Origin: JANOYJ01 sp031373225
GTDB taxonomy: Bacteria; Pseudomonadota; Alphaproteobacteria; Rhizobiales; Rhizobiaceae
Reading direction: 5' to 3'
DNA: 12,119 bases
Assembly: GCA_031373225.1 (NCBI GenBank)
Contig: JANMMM010000369.1
Coordinates: 1 to 12,119, forward strand
Each line of letters starts with the position of its first letter. Position 1 is the first letter of the stretch. The notes below the pieces were generated by a model. The model searched no databases. It worked only from the letters and a program-made list of their open reading frames with translations, and was not told where the DNA came from. This document shows positions 1 to 6,851 of the stretch, piece by piece. Position numbers and translations under genes: made by a program.

Positions 1-1
1 C

Positions 2-367
2 AAAGTCACATGCGTCGACGGTCAAGTCCAAACCGTACCGGCAGACCAGCTGCTGGTTTACCTGGGCCTGTCACCCAAGCTTGGCCCCCTAGCCGACTGG
101 GGCCTGGCAATGGACCGCAAACAAATCGCCGTGGACACAGAAAAGTTCGAGACTTCCGAACCCGGCATATTCGCCATTGGCGATATCAACACTTATCCCG
201 GCAAGCTCAAGCTCATCCTGTCAGGCTTCCATGAAGCGGCGCTGATGACCCAGGCGGCCAAGCGCATCTGCAATCCGGGCGAACGGATTGTGTTTCAGTA
301 CACAACTTCCTCGACAAACCTGCAGAAAAAGCTCGGCGTCGGAGAAGACCGCGGCTTCGAGATTTAG
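2..367 (+). CDS. Ferredoxin--NADP reductase, type 2 (C-terminal part, 5' end outside window)
   Basis: Only the last 121 codons are present; the reading frame is open from base 2 to the TAG at 365-367. The protein is the C-terminal part of a thioredoxin-reductase-like ferredoxin/flavodoxin-NADP reductase, a cytosolic FAD enzyme that moves electrons between NADPH and ferredoxin. Visible marks are the end of the NADPH domain (YLGLSPKLGPLADWGL), the FAD-binding motif FAIGDINTYPGKLKLI followed by GFHEAALMTQAA, and the C-terminal extension FQYTTSSTNLQKKLGV. That extension, with an aromatic residue stacking on the flavin, separates these enzymes from true thioredoxin reductases. No CxxC appears in the visible part. 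The family is clear; the partner protein cannot be told. The next gene starts 164 bases later and is probably separately transcribed. Confidence 0.9.
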   Translation, partial: KVTCVDGQVQTVPADQLLVYLGLSPKLGPLADWGLAMDRKQIAVDTEKFETSEPGIFAIGDINTYPGKLKLILSGFHEAALMTQAAKRICNPGERIVFQYTTSSTNLQKKLGVGEDRGFEI

Positions 368-531
368 CGGCAAGCCAAGGCGTTTTGGGTGGCACGCTCT
401 GAGGACAGCACTCTGTGTCATTGAAACAGCGAGATTTTTCCTGACCAATACCGCGCGGACCAAATCGCCGTCAAAATGACCTTGTCGAAACCCCGCCGCC
501 GTCATAGCGTCTGCATCTGACGCGTTCCGGC

Positions 532-2094
532 ATGGTTTCCTTGATGGCAAAAAGCAAAGCGCCTCTTCCTGACTCCTCTCCTGTCAGACCGCTTGACCTT
601 GACGCGGAGCTGTCAGGCCGCACTGGCCGACCGCCTTACGCCATTGTCGACATCGGCTCGAATTCCGTCCGCATGGTGGTTTATGACCAGCTCGGCCGAG
701 CGCCGCTGCCGCGCTACACAGAGCGGTCGCTCTGCCGTCTGGGCGATGGTCTCGCCCAAACGGGGGCGATCAACGCCGAGGGATTCCAGCGGACGGTTGA
801 GGCTGTGCGGCGGTTCCGGGCGATTGCGGATGCCATGAGCGTCAGCCGGATTGATGTGACGGCGACAGAAGCGATACGGCGGGCTTCAAATGGCCCTGCA
901 CTTTCGGCGGCGATCACGGCGGCGTCCGGCCTTGAAGTGCGCATCCTGACGGGCGCCGAAGAAGCGAAGTTCTCAACGCTTGGCGTCATTTCCGGATTTT
1001 ACCGGCCTGTGGGAATTGTCGGCGACATGGGCGGCGGCAGCCTCGAAGTGTGCGAAGCGCTGGATGACGAGGCGGGCGACCGCTGGACCTCAATGCCGCT
1101 TGGCGCGCTGCCGGTGGAGGCCCTTCTCGCAAACGGGGTTCCCGAAGCCAAGCGGCAGGTTGACGCGATTCTTCGGGAGAATCTTCCGCCGGCGCTGGCC
1201 AAGCCCGTTTTTTACGCTGTCGGCGGCAGCTGGCGCTCGCTGGCGGCGGTTCATATGAGCGCGGTCAAAGCGCCGGTGCAGACCGTGCACGGCTATGCGC
1301 TGGACGCCAAGGATGCGCGGGATTTCTGCAAATATCTGCTGAAACTCCCGTCTGCCAAGCTGGCGGCGCTGCCGGGGGTGCCGGAGCGGCGCGCGCGCAC
1401 AATGCCGGCCGCTGCGCTCACACTGGACCGGGTGTTGAAAAATCTTGCGCCGGAAAAGCTTGTCTTCTCCGCACTTGGCCTGCGGGAGGGCTGGATTTAT
1501 TCCCAGCTGCCGCGCGAGGAGCGTTATCAGGATCCGCTGGTCGAGGGAGCGCGGCTGATAGGCCTGCCGCTTGCCCGGGTTCCCTCTTTTGCCCCCGCGC
1601 TGATCCCCTGGACAGCGGCTCTGTTCCCAGGCGAGACGCCAGCGGAAACACGGCTGCGCGTTGCCGTCTGCGCTCTTTCGGACCTGTGCTGGCGCGATCA
1701 TCCGGACCTTCGCGCCGAAGACAGTTTCCGGCGCCTGCTGCAGTTTCCATTCATTGGCATCGAGCACGCCGAGCGTGTGTTCGTCGCTGCGGCGATCCAT
1801 GCGCGCTATGTGGGCAAACCTGACGCGCCCTGGCTGTCGCCCGCCATCGGCCTTCTGAGCCCACGCCTTCGCCGCCACGCCCAGATATTGGGCCGCGCGA
1901 TTCTGCTCGGCTACCGACTGTCCGGCGGCGTGCCGGAGGTCCTTGCGAGTTCGCGGCTTCATCTGGAATCCGGCTGCCTTCGGCTTGAAGTCGGCAGAGC
2001 TGCGCACGTGCCGGACAGCGAAGTGGTGGCCGGGCGGCTGAAGCTGCTGCAAGCGGCTGTAGGGGCGCGGCGGAGCGAGGTGACCGAGGTCTGA
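532..2094 (+). CDS. ppx: Exopolyphosphatase / pppGpp phosphohydrolase (Ppx/GppA family)
   Basis: This 520-residue cytosolic protein of the Ppx/GppA family (ASKHA fold) would remove terminal phosphates from polyphosphate and possibly hydrolyse pppGpp. The first phosphate loop is YAIVDIGSNSVRMVVYD (residues 36-52), the conserved TATEAIRRA follows at 110-118, the catalytic-type glutamate lies in LTGAEEAKFS (139-148), and the second loop is VGDMGGGSLEV (163-173). The C-terminal half (about 330-510) is consistent with the helical extension of alphaproteobacterial Ppx. The start is uncertain: ATG 532 gives the length above and ATG 544 (MAKSK) lacks four residues; neither has a strong ribosome binding site. 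No polyphosphate kinase gene is visible next to it, although ppk-ppx pairs are common. Exopolyphosphatase and GppA activity cannot be separated from the sequence alone. Confidence 0.9.
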   Translation: MVSLMAKSKAPLPDSSPVRPLDLDAELSGRTGRPPYAIVDIGSNSVRMVVYDQLGRAPLPRYTERSLCRLGDGLAQTGAINAEGFQRTVEAVRRFRAIADAMSVSRIDVTATEAIRRASNGPALSAAITAASGLEVRILTGAEEAKFSTLGVISGFYRPVGIVGDMGGGSLEVCEALDDEAGDRWTSMPLGALPVEALLANGVPEAKRQVDAILRENLPPALAKPVFYAVGGSWRSLAAVHMSAVKAPVQTVHGYALDAKDARDFCKYLLKLPSAKLAALPGVPERRARTMPAAALTLDRVLKNLAPEKLVFSALGLREGWIYSQLPREERYQDPLVEGARLIGLPLARVPSFAPALIPWTAALFPGETPAETRLRVAVCALSDLCWRDHPDLRAEDSFRRLLQFPFIGIEHAERVFVAAAIHARYVGKPDAPWLSPAIGLLSPRLRRHAQILGRAILLGYRLSGGVPEVLASSRLHLESGCLRLEVGRAAHVPDSEVVAGRLKLLQAAVGARRSEVTEV

Positions 2095-2125
2095 GTTTGC
2101 CCGGTGTAAGCGACGTTTTCCATGA

Positions 2126-2152
2126 TGTCGATTTGGCCCCGCTCCGTTCGTT
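2126..2152 (+). promoter_or_regulatory. Candidate ECF42-dependent promoter of the MAPEG gene
   Basis: TGTCGA at 2126-2131, a 17-nt spacer, and CGTT at 2149-2152. It aligns without gaps with the element at 2609-2635 upstream of the DGPF gene; the -35 box is identical and 12 of 17 spacer bases match. From memory of the ECF42 literature, that group uses TGTCGA at -35 and CG(A/T)C at -10, so this -10 has one deviation (CGTT; an overlapping CGTTC continues to 2153). A transcript would begin about 45 nt before the ATG at 2205. Confidence 0.55.
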
Positions 2153-2204
2153 CTCAAAGCAGGCAAGGCTTCCGCCGCGCTGCTTTGGAACACAAGGAAA
2201 CATC

Positions 2205-2597
2205 ATGATACCTCATATCACCGCGCTTTACGCAGCGCCGCTTGCGCTTTTCATGGTTGCGCTGTCTATCCATGTCACCATGCTTCGGGCCCAAACCAAA
2301 ATCTCGCTGCTCGACGGCGGCAATCATCAGCTGACCGAGCGCATCCGCCGCCACGGCAACTTCGTTGAAAACGTGCCGATGGTTCTGTTGTTGATGCTGA
2401 TCGCTGAAATGCTCGGAACACCAGGGACTTGGCTGCACGTCATCGGCGGCATTCTTGTCGCCGCCCGCCTCATCCACATTTTCGGCATCAGCTTTGACAA
2501 GGCCGATCCATTGCCGCGCATCGCCGGCGGAGGCATGACGAGCCTTACCACTTTGCTTGCGGCAGGGAATATTCTGGCGCGTGTAATGGCAGGATAA
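2205..2597 (+). CDS. MAPEG family membrane protein
   Basis: This 130-residue integral membrane protein belongs to the MAPEG family (membrane-associated proteins in eicosanoid and glutathione metabolism), whose bacterial members are small four-helix proteins, some with glutathione transferase or peroxidase activity. Hydrophobic segments lie at about 6-26, 57-72, 76-93 and 108-127. The family signature is ERIRRHGNFVENVPMVLLLM (residues 45-64) with its conserved Arg, Asn, Glu and Pro. The start at ATG 2205 is preferred because AAGGAAA (2194-2200) precedes it and the protein then begins just before the first helix. An in-frame extension back to 2097 would cover the candidate promoter and adds non-family sequence. 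The ECF42-like promoter upstream ties it to the sigma factor two genes on. Substrate unknown. Confidence 0.85.
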   Translation: MIPHITALYAAPLALFMVALSIHVTMLRAQTKISLLDGGNHQLTERIRRHGNFVENVPMVLLLMLIAEMLGTPGTWLHVIGGILVAARLIHIFGISFDKADPLPRIAGGGMTSLTTLLAAGNILARVMAG

Positions 2598-2608
2598 TTT
2601 TCAAAACA

Positions 2609-2635
2609 TGTCGATCCGGCTCCGCGCCATTCGTC
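2609..2635 (+). promoter_or_regulatory. Candidate ECF42-dependent promoter of the DGPF-sigma operon
   Basis: TGTCGA at 2609-2614, a 17-nt spacer, then CGTC at 2632-2635. This fits the ECF42 consensus as I recall it (TGTCGA and CG(A/T)C). It lies about 60 bases before the ATG of the DGPF gene and would drive the DGPF and sigma factor genes together, giving positive autoregulation. The spacer resembles the one upstream of the MAPEG gene, so the two may share an origin. Confidence 0.65.
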
Positions 2636-2696
2636 ATCACTTTGCAAGACCGGGACGGGCAGTCTCGAAACCGAATCAGAAAGATTGGAGAACATC

Positions 2697-3047
2697 ATGA
2701 AATATCTGGCTCTTATTTATTCCAACGACGCGGCCAACCCGCAGTATGGCAGCCCCGGCTTCGGCGAAATGATGGGTGCGTACAATGTCGCCACCGAAAC
2801 CTACAAGCGCGATGGCGTCATGCTGGCCGGAGAGGGACTGCAGAAGTCCACCACCGCGACGACAATCCGCGTGCGCAATGGCAAGACAGAGACGGTGGAT
2901 GGCCCGTTCGCCGAGACCAAAGAGCAGCTTGGCGGCTTCTACCTGTTTGACTGCGCCAATCTCGACGAAGCGATCAAATATGCCGCGATGATCCCCACCG
3001 CCGCGTGGGGCAGCGTGGAAGTCCGCCCTGTCATGCAATACGGCTGA
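2697..3047 (+). CDS. YCII-related (DGPF domain) protein
   Basis: A 116-residue protein of the YCII/DGPF family: small dimeric alpha/beta (ferredoxin-like) proteins of unknown reaction, regularly encoded beside ECF42 sigma factors. The N-terminus MKYLALIYSND, the block GVMLAGEGLQ (40-49), the name-giving VDGPFAETKEQLGGFYLFD (67-85) and the C-terminal strand SVEVRPVM (106-113) are all typical. ATG 2697 is chosen because TTGGAG (2685-2690) serves as its ribosome binding site; a TTG start at 2685 would consume that site. Four bases separate its TGA from the sigma factor start, so the two are co-translated from one mRNA. Family members have been suggested to sense or process a signal for the sigma factor, but no mechanism is visible here. 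Confidence 0.9.
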   Translation: MKYLALIYSNDAANPQYGSPGFGEMMGAYNVATETYKRDGVMLAGEGLQKSTTATTIRVRNGKTETVDGPFAETKEQLGGFYLFDCANLDEAIKYAAMIPTAAWGSVEVRPVMQYG

Positions 3048-3051
3048 ACCC

Positions 3052-4305
3052 TTGGCGGGCCAAACCCATGCAGAGAACGCCGCGCGGCAGGCCGTTGAGC
3101 TTGCCGCGCGGGAGCATTTTGGCAGGCTGCTGGCGGTTCTCATCAAAGATCTGCGGGACTTTCAACTGGCCGAGGACTGTCTACAGGACGCGCTGGAATC
3201 GGCCTTTGTCCATTGGAGCCGCAGCGGCCCGCCGCAATCGCCGCCCGCCTGGCTTTTGCAAACCGCGCGGCGCAAGGCCATCGACCGGATTAGACGTATG
3301 AAGAATTTTGACAAGAAGGCGCTGGAATATGGCTATCTGATCGAGCTGGATCAGCACGCTTCCGGCGAAGACGCGCCGTCCATTCCCGACGAGCGTCTGC
3401 GGCTGATCTTCACCTGCTGCCACCCGGCGCTCGACCAGAAAACCCGCGTGGCGCTGACACTGCGCACCCTGTGCGGCCTCACCACCACCGAGATCGCCCG
3501 CGCCTTTGTCGACAGCGAGGACGCCATGGCGCAGCGTCTCGTGCGGGCGCGGCACAAAATCGACAAGGCGGGCATCCCTTACGAAGTGCCGGAGCCGGAC
3601 GCCTGGAACGAGCGGCTGAACTCGGTTCTTGCAGTCATCTATCTTGTGTTCAACGAAGGCTATGCCGCGACGTCCGGCCAGCAATTGCTGCGGGCCGACC
3701 TCTGCGAGGAGGCAATTCGGCTCGCCCGCCTCTTGATGCTTCTGCGTCCCGGCGAACCGGAAATTGAGGGGCTTGCCGCCTTGATGCTGCTCAACCATTC
3801 GCGCCGCGCCGCGCGGCTTGCAAAGGACGGGGCGTTCGTGCCGCTGGAGTCTCATGACCGCAGGCTCTGGGACAAAGCGCGGATCGGGGAGGGGATTACG
3901 CTATTGGAAACCGCCCTTTCGCGGGGCCTTCCCGGCGTTTACCAGCTGCAGGCGGCAATCAGCGCCGTCCATGCCGCGGCGGCGAGCCATGAGGGCACAC
4001 GCTGGCAGGAAATTGCGCTCCTGTATGAGCGGCTGCACGCGCTGTCGCCGAACCCGGTGTTCCTCCTCAACCGGGCCGTGGCGCTGTCTTTTCCGGGAAA
4101 CCCGAAAGCGGGGCTGGACGCCATGATGGAGCTTCAGGAGAGTCTTGGCGCTTACCAACCTTTTTATGCGGCGCGGGCGGATTTTTTGCGAAGGCTGGGG
4201 CGGATCGCAGAGGCGCGCGAAGCTTATGTGGCGGCGATTTCATTGTCGGGAAACGCGGGCGAAAGAGACTTCCTGCAGGGGCGGCTCGCCTCATTGCCAA
4301 ACTGA
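3052..4305 (+). CDS. ECF42-type RNA polymerase sigma factor with C-terminal TPR-like domain
   Basis: This 417-residue protein directs RNA polymerase to stress promoters. Sigma region 2 spans about 20-85, with AEDCLQDALESAFVHW (40-55) and ARRKAIDRIRR (72-82). Region 4 spans about 114-172, with RLRLIFTCCHPALD (115-128) and the helix-turn-helix LTTTEIARAFVDSEDAMAQR (143-162). The remaining 240 residues (RLNSVLAVIYLVFNEGYAA at 188-206, then paired helices ending in RRLGRIAEAREAYVAAISLS, 380-399) form the SnoaL-free, TPR-like extension that marks ECF42. These factors have no cognate anti-sigma; the extension is thought to control activity. The start is a TTG 4 bases after the DGPF stop; no in-frame ATG or GTG fits and the N-terminus matches family starts. 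The ribosome binding site is weak, consistent with coupling to the DGPF gene. Likely targets are the promoters at 2126 and 2609. Confidence 0.92.
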   Translation: MAGQTHAENAARQAVELAAREHFGRLLAVLIKDLRDFQLAEDCLQDALESAFVHWSRSGPPQSPPAWLLQTARRKAIDRIRRMKNFDKKALEYGYLIELDQHASGEDAPSIPDERLRLIFTCCHPALDQKTRVALTLRTLCGLTTTEIARAFVDSEDAMAQRLVRARHKIDKAGIPYEVPEPDAWNERLNSVLAVIYLVFNEGYAATSGQQLLRADLCEEAIRLARLLMLLRPGEPEIEGLAALMLLNHSRRAARLAKDGAFVPLESHDRRLWDKARIGEGITLLETALSRGLPGVYQLQAAISAVHAAAASHEGTRWQEIALLYERLHALSPNPVFLLNRAVALSFPGNPKAGLDAMMELQESLGAYQPFYAARADFLRRLGRIAEAREAYVAAISLSGNAGERDFLQGRLASLPN

Positions 4306-4379
4306 ACGGCAGAAAGAGGGCTCGCCAAGATCAATCGCCGGGATTAGTCTCGTCCAGTCATCTCAAGAGGAGCCGTTCA

Positions 4380-4982
4380 ATGACCAACCCCATGCTTCTC
4401 CAAATCCACCGCTATTGGTTCGGCGAGCTGAAGTCTCCCAGCGACCACCTGCCCAACACCGGCGAACTCTGGTTCAGCCGGTCGGACGAGACCGACCAGC
4501 ACATCCGCGCGACTTATGAACCGTTCATCCATGAAGCCGCAGCAAAGAACTGGGATGTCGCCGGCCTGTCGCGCGAGGAAGGTGTGGCGCTTGTCGTGCT
4601 CTTCGACCAGTTTCCCCGTAATCTTTTCCGCGATTCCGGCAAACAGTTCGCGTTTGACGAAAAGGCGCGGGACATCACGCGGGCGCTAACAGCAGGTGGC
4701 CTTGACCGCTTTTATCCGATTGAACGAGACCTTCTGTCTCTGCCGTTCCAGCACCACGAAGATGCTGCCTCGCAAGATCTGTCCGTGTTCATGGCGGCTG
4801 ACATGGCGGTGAAAGGCCCGGAAAACATGCGGGCCATGCACCGCATTTTACTGGACTTCGCCACCAAACACCGCGACCTGATCCGCAAATTCGGCCGCTT
4901 CCCGCACCGCAACACGCATCTGGGCCGCACGTCCACGCCGGAGGAACTGGTCTTCATGCAGGAGCATGGGCGCGGGTATTGA
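4380..4982 (+). CDS. DUF924 family protein (TPR-like fold)
   Basis: A 200-residue soluble protein of the widespread DUF924 family, predicted all-helical and TPR-like, with no proven function. The family pattern is complete: an N-terminal IHRYWFGEL (7-15) and GELWFSRSDETD (28-39), a central LVVLFDQFPRNLFRDS (72-87), YPIERDLLSLPFQHHED (117-133), and the C-terminal FGRFPHRNTHLGRTSTPEE (171-189). The length is normal. ATG 4380 follows a good AAGAGGAG ribosome binding site around 4363-4371. It lies 74 bases after the sigma factor; that gap has no TGTCGA element, so it may be read through from the sigma operon or have its own promoter. In many genomes the gene sits among unrelated stress genes, so context says little about its role. 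Confidence 0.88.
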   Translation: MTNPMLLQIHRYWFGELKSPSDHLPNTGELWFSRSDETDQHIRATYEPFIHEAAAKNWDVAGLSREEGVALVVLFDQFPRNLFRDSGKQFAFDEKARDITRALTAGGLDRFYPIERDLLSLPFQHHEDAASQDLSVFMAADMAVKGPENMRAMHRILLDFATKHRDLIRKFGRFPHRNTHLGRTSTPEELVFMQEHGRGY

Positions 4983-5012
4983 GCGGGGCGCGCAAGCCCG
5001 CGCCTGCCATAG

Positions 5013-5028
5013 TTCGAAATTCTTCGAA
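5013..5028. promoter_or_regulatory. Paired TTCGAA sites upstream of the arsR promoter
   Basis: Two self-complementary TTCGAA hexamers at 5013-5018 and 5023-5028 are ten bases apart, one helical turn, and end seven bases before the -35 box. This could be a binding site for an additional regulator. A chance occurrence is possible, and no protein is known to me for this exact arrangement. Confidence 0.25.
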
Positions 5029-5035
5029 TCCCCGC

Positions 5036-5064
5036 TTGACTCTGTCTCAAAACAGGCTTTATTT
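5036..5064 (+). promoter_or_regulatory. Sigma70-type promoter of the arsR-led operon
   Basis: TTGACT at 5036-5041, 17 bases, then TTATTT at 5059-5064, in the most AT-rich stretch of the neighbourhood. The -35 box matches the housekeeping consensus at five of six positions; the -10 is weaker. It sits 36-64 bases before the GTG start of the repressor gene and overlaps the inverted repeat at 5063-5078. Confidence 0.55.
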
Positions 5065-5078
5065 AACCAATCAGTTAA
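5063..5078. promoter_or_regulatory. Candidate ArsR-family operator (inverted repeat)
   Basis: TTAAC, six bases, GTTAA form an inverted repeat, with the central AT also symmetric (12 of 16 positions palindromic). It overlaps the end of the -10 box and the expected transcription start. A perfect TTAATTAA (5075-5082) adjoins it. ArsR-type dimers commonly bind AT-rich dyads exactly here, so the downstream repressor probably shuts off its own operon through this site. Confidence 0.5.
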
Positions 5079-5099
5079 TTAATCAAACGGTTCATCACA

Positions 5100-5438
5100 G
5101 TGCCATCCGATCCGCTGAGCTTGACATTCTCCGCGCTCGCCGACCCGACCAGACGGGCCATTCTGGCACGGTTGTCGAAGGGCGAGGCGTCGGTCAACGA
5201 CTTGGCGGCGCCGTTTGCGATGAGCCTGCCGGCGGTGTCGAAGCATCTCAAGGTGCTGGAGAAGGCAGGTTTGATTTCGAGGGGCAGGGACGCGCAGTGG
5301 CGGCCTTGCAAGCTGAACGCCGAGCCTATGAAACAGGCGACCGGCTGGCTTGAGGAATACCGGCGCTATTGGGAAGGCAGTTTCGACCGGCTTGAGGACT
5401 ATCTGAACAGTTTACAGGAAGAGGAGAGGACCAAATGA
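5100..5438 (+). CDS. ArsR-type winged-helix repressor (AHSA1-linked subfamily)
   Basis: A 112-residue ArsR/SmtB-type DNA-binding protein. The N-terminal helix SALADPTRRAILARLSKGEA (11-30) and the helix-turn-helix ASVNDLAAPFAMSLPAVSKH (30-49) with LKVLEKAGLIS (50-60) are typical; the wing is RGRDAQWRPCKLN (61-73). It has one cysteine (70) and lacks the ELCVCDL metal-binding motif, so it should answer to something other than arsenic or cadmium. This subgroup is normally encoded directly before an AHSA1/SRPBCC gene, as here, and its C-terminus (EYRRYWEGSFDRLEDYL, 86-102) is typical of that pairing. The start is GTG 5100 with a poor ribosome binding site. The stop overlaps the next start by four bases (ATGA), giving translational coupling. 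Confidence 0.9.
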   Translation: MPSDPLSLTFSALADPTRRAILARLSKGEASVNDLAAPFAMSLPAVSKHLKVLEKAGLISRGRDAQWRPCKLNAEPMKQATGWLEEYRRYWEGSFDRLEDYLNSLQEEERTK

Positions 5439-5902
5439 CTGACACCAGCGCACTACACGAGCTTGTTTTGTCCCGGCTGCTCAACGCACCGCGCGAGAAA
5501 GTCTACAACTGCTGGACGCAGGAAGAGCATGTGGTGAAATGGTTCGCGCCCAAACCCTGGACAACGCCGTTCGCCAAGCTCGACGTGCGCCCTGGCGGCT
5601 CTATGATCGTCACCATGCGCTCGCCGGAGGGCCAAGACTATCCCGCGAACGGCGTCTATCTTGAAGTCATTCCCAACAAAAAGCTGGTCTGGACCGACGC
5701 CTATGCCAGCGCCTGGGTTCCGTCGAAGAAGCCCTTCTTCACGGCGATCCTGACCTTCGAGGATGAAGGCGGCAAGACGCGCTATACGGCGACGGCGCGG
5801 CATTGGAACGTTGACGACAAGACCGCGCATGAGAAAATGGGATTTCATGAAGGCTGGGGCACATGCGCCAGCCAGCTGGAGGCGGTGGCGGCGGGGCTTT
5901 AG
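5435..5902 (+). CDS. AHSA1-like SRPBCC domain protein
   Basis: A 155-residue single-domain protein of the SRPBCC (START/Bet v 1-like) fold, AHSA1 branch, which forms a deep hydrophobic pocket for a small ligand. Family features are LVLSRLLNAPREKVYNCWTQ (10-29), the aromatic cluster VVKWFAPKPW (33-42), VRPGGSM (51-57), the long strands 74-122 and the C-terminal helix GFHEGWGTCASQLEAVA (136-152). It has no signal peptide and no catalytic motif. The start overlaps the repressor stop, so the two are made together. Members paired with ArsR regulators are thought to bind or modify the same kind of molecule that the regulator senses, but the ligand is unknown. Thirty-three bases separate it from the hydrolase gene, with AGAGGAG as the next ribosome binding site. 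Confidence 0.9.
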   Translation: MTDTSALHELVLSRLLNAPREKVYNCWTQEEHVVKWFAPKPWTTPFAKLDVRPGGSMIVTMRSPEGQDYPANGVYLEVIPNKKLVWTDAYASAWVPSKKPFFTAILTFEDEGGKTRYTATARHWNVDDKTAHEKMGFHEGWGTCASQLEAVAAGL

Positions 5903-5935
5903 CGGCCCTGAAGACCCAACAAAGAGGAGAACAAA

Positions 5936-6850
5936 ATGTTGAAACGCACATTTCTGAAAACATCCATTCTGGCAATCACCGCCGCCGCGCTGCCGCTTTC
6001 CGCAATTGCCCAAGAAGCTAAGAAAACCGGCTACGCCGAGGTCAACGGCCTTAAATATTACTACGAGATCAGCGGCGCGGGCGAGCCTTTGCTTCTCTTG
6101 CATGGCGGTCTCGGCTCGCTGGACATGTTCGGTCCCGTCCTGTCGGCGCTGGCGAAAGGCCGGCAGGTGATCGCGGTTGACCTGCACGGCCATGGCCGCA
6201 CGGCGCTGGGCGCGCGCAACATTGACCTCACAGCCATTGGCGACGAAATGGCGGCGGTTTTGAAGCAGCTGAACTATGGCCAGGTGGACGTGCTCGGCTA
6301 TTCGTTCGGCGGCGGCGTGGCGTTCCGGCTCGCGGCGCAGCATCCGGACGCGGTGCGGCGGCTGGCGCTGGTCTCGGCGGGCTATGCCAGCGACGGCTTC
6401 TATGCCGACATGCGCAAGCAGCAGGCAATGGTTGGAGCTGATATGGCGCCGCTGATGGCGGAGACGCCGATGTTCAAATCCTACGCGGCGGTCGCGCCGA
6501 AGGTGGAGGATTTTCCGAAGCTGCTCGACCAGATGGGCAACTGGATGCGCGCCGACTCTGACTGGTCCGCCGATGTGGCGAAGCTCAAAATGCCGGTGAT
6601 GCTGATCTTCGCCGACTCTGACATGTACCGGCCCGAGCATGTGATCAAATTCTACCAGCTGCTCGGCGGCGGTTTGAAGGACGCGGGCTGGATGCGCGAG
6701 ACCATGTCGCAGAACCGGCTGGCGATCATTCCGAACCGCACGCATTACGACATTTTCTTCGCGCCGGAGCTTGCAGCCGCCGTGCTGCCGTTCTTGAATG
6801 GCGAGACCAAAGTGAAGACGTGGGACGAAATGCTGGCGGAGACGAAGTGA
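5936..6850 (+). CDS. Exported alpha/beta-fold hydrolase
   Basis: A 304-residue hydrolase with a cleavable Sec-type signal peptide: MLKR, a hydrophobic core at 10-22 and a likely cut after AIA (residue 25). It is therefore expected in the periplasm. The catalytic set is intact: oxyanion loop LLHGGLGS (54-61), nucleophile elbow LGYSFGGG with Ser123, acid in FADSDMY (Asp227 or Asp229), and His270 in PNRTHYDIF. The cap region (150-215) is rich in Met and Asp. Best described as an esterase, lactonase or similar; the substrate cannot be told. It is the middle gene of the arsR-led operon, between two SRPBCC genes that have no signal peptide, so the hydrolase acts in a different compartment. ATG 5936 follows AGAGGAG. 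One base separates its TGA from the next ATG. Confidence 0.88.
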   Translation: MLKRTFLKTSILAITAAALPLSAIAQEAKKTGYAEVNGLKYYYEISGAGEPLLLLHGGLGSLDMFGPVLSALAKGRQVIAVDLHGHGRTALGARNIDLTAIGDEMAAVLKQLNYGQVDVLGYSFGGGVAFRLAAQHPDAVRRLALVSAGYASDGFYADMRKQQAMVGADMAPLMAETPMFKSYAAVAPKVEDFPKLLDQMGNWMRADSDWSADVAKLKMPVMLIFADSDMYRPEHVIKFYQLLGGGLKDAGWMRETMSQNRLAIIPNRTHYDIFFAPELAAAVLPFLNGETKVKTWDEMLAETK

Positions 6851-6851
6851 G

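Noticed and set aside
421..451. Promoter for ppx built on TTGAAA at 421-426
   Set aside because: No acceptable -10 box occurs at 16-18 bases; support is too weak to list.
1090..2193. Long minus-strand open frame (367 codons) opposite ppx
   Set aside because: The plus strand carries clear Ppx/GppA motifs; the antisense frame is Arg/His/Gln-rich without any family pattern, a typical GC-rich shadow.
2097..2204. N-terminal extension of the MAPEG protein from an upstream start
   Set aside because: It would place the candidate promoter inside the gene, has no ribosome binding site, and adds sequence unlike MAPEG proteins; ATG 2205 has a good site.
2685..2696. TTG start giving four extra residues on the DGPF protein
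   Set aside because: These bases include the TTGGAG that serves as ribosome binding site for ATG 2697, and the family begins with MKYL or similar.
4328..4354. Possible ECF42 promoter before the DUF924 gene (CGTC at 4351)
   Set aside because: The hexamer 17 bases upstream is AGATCA, which does not resemble TGTCGA.
5453..6745. Minus-strand open frame of 430 codons opposite the AHSA1 and hydrolase genes
   Set aside because: It crosses two well-supported genes and their junction and is Arg/His-rich without motifs.
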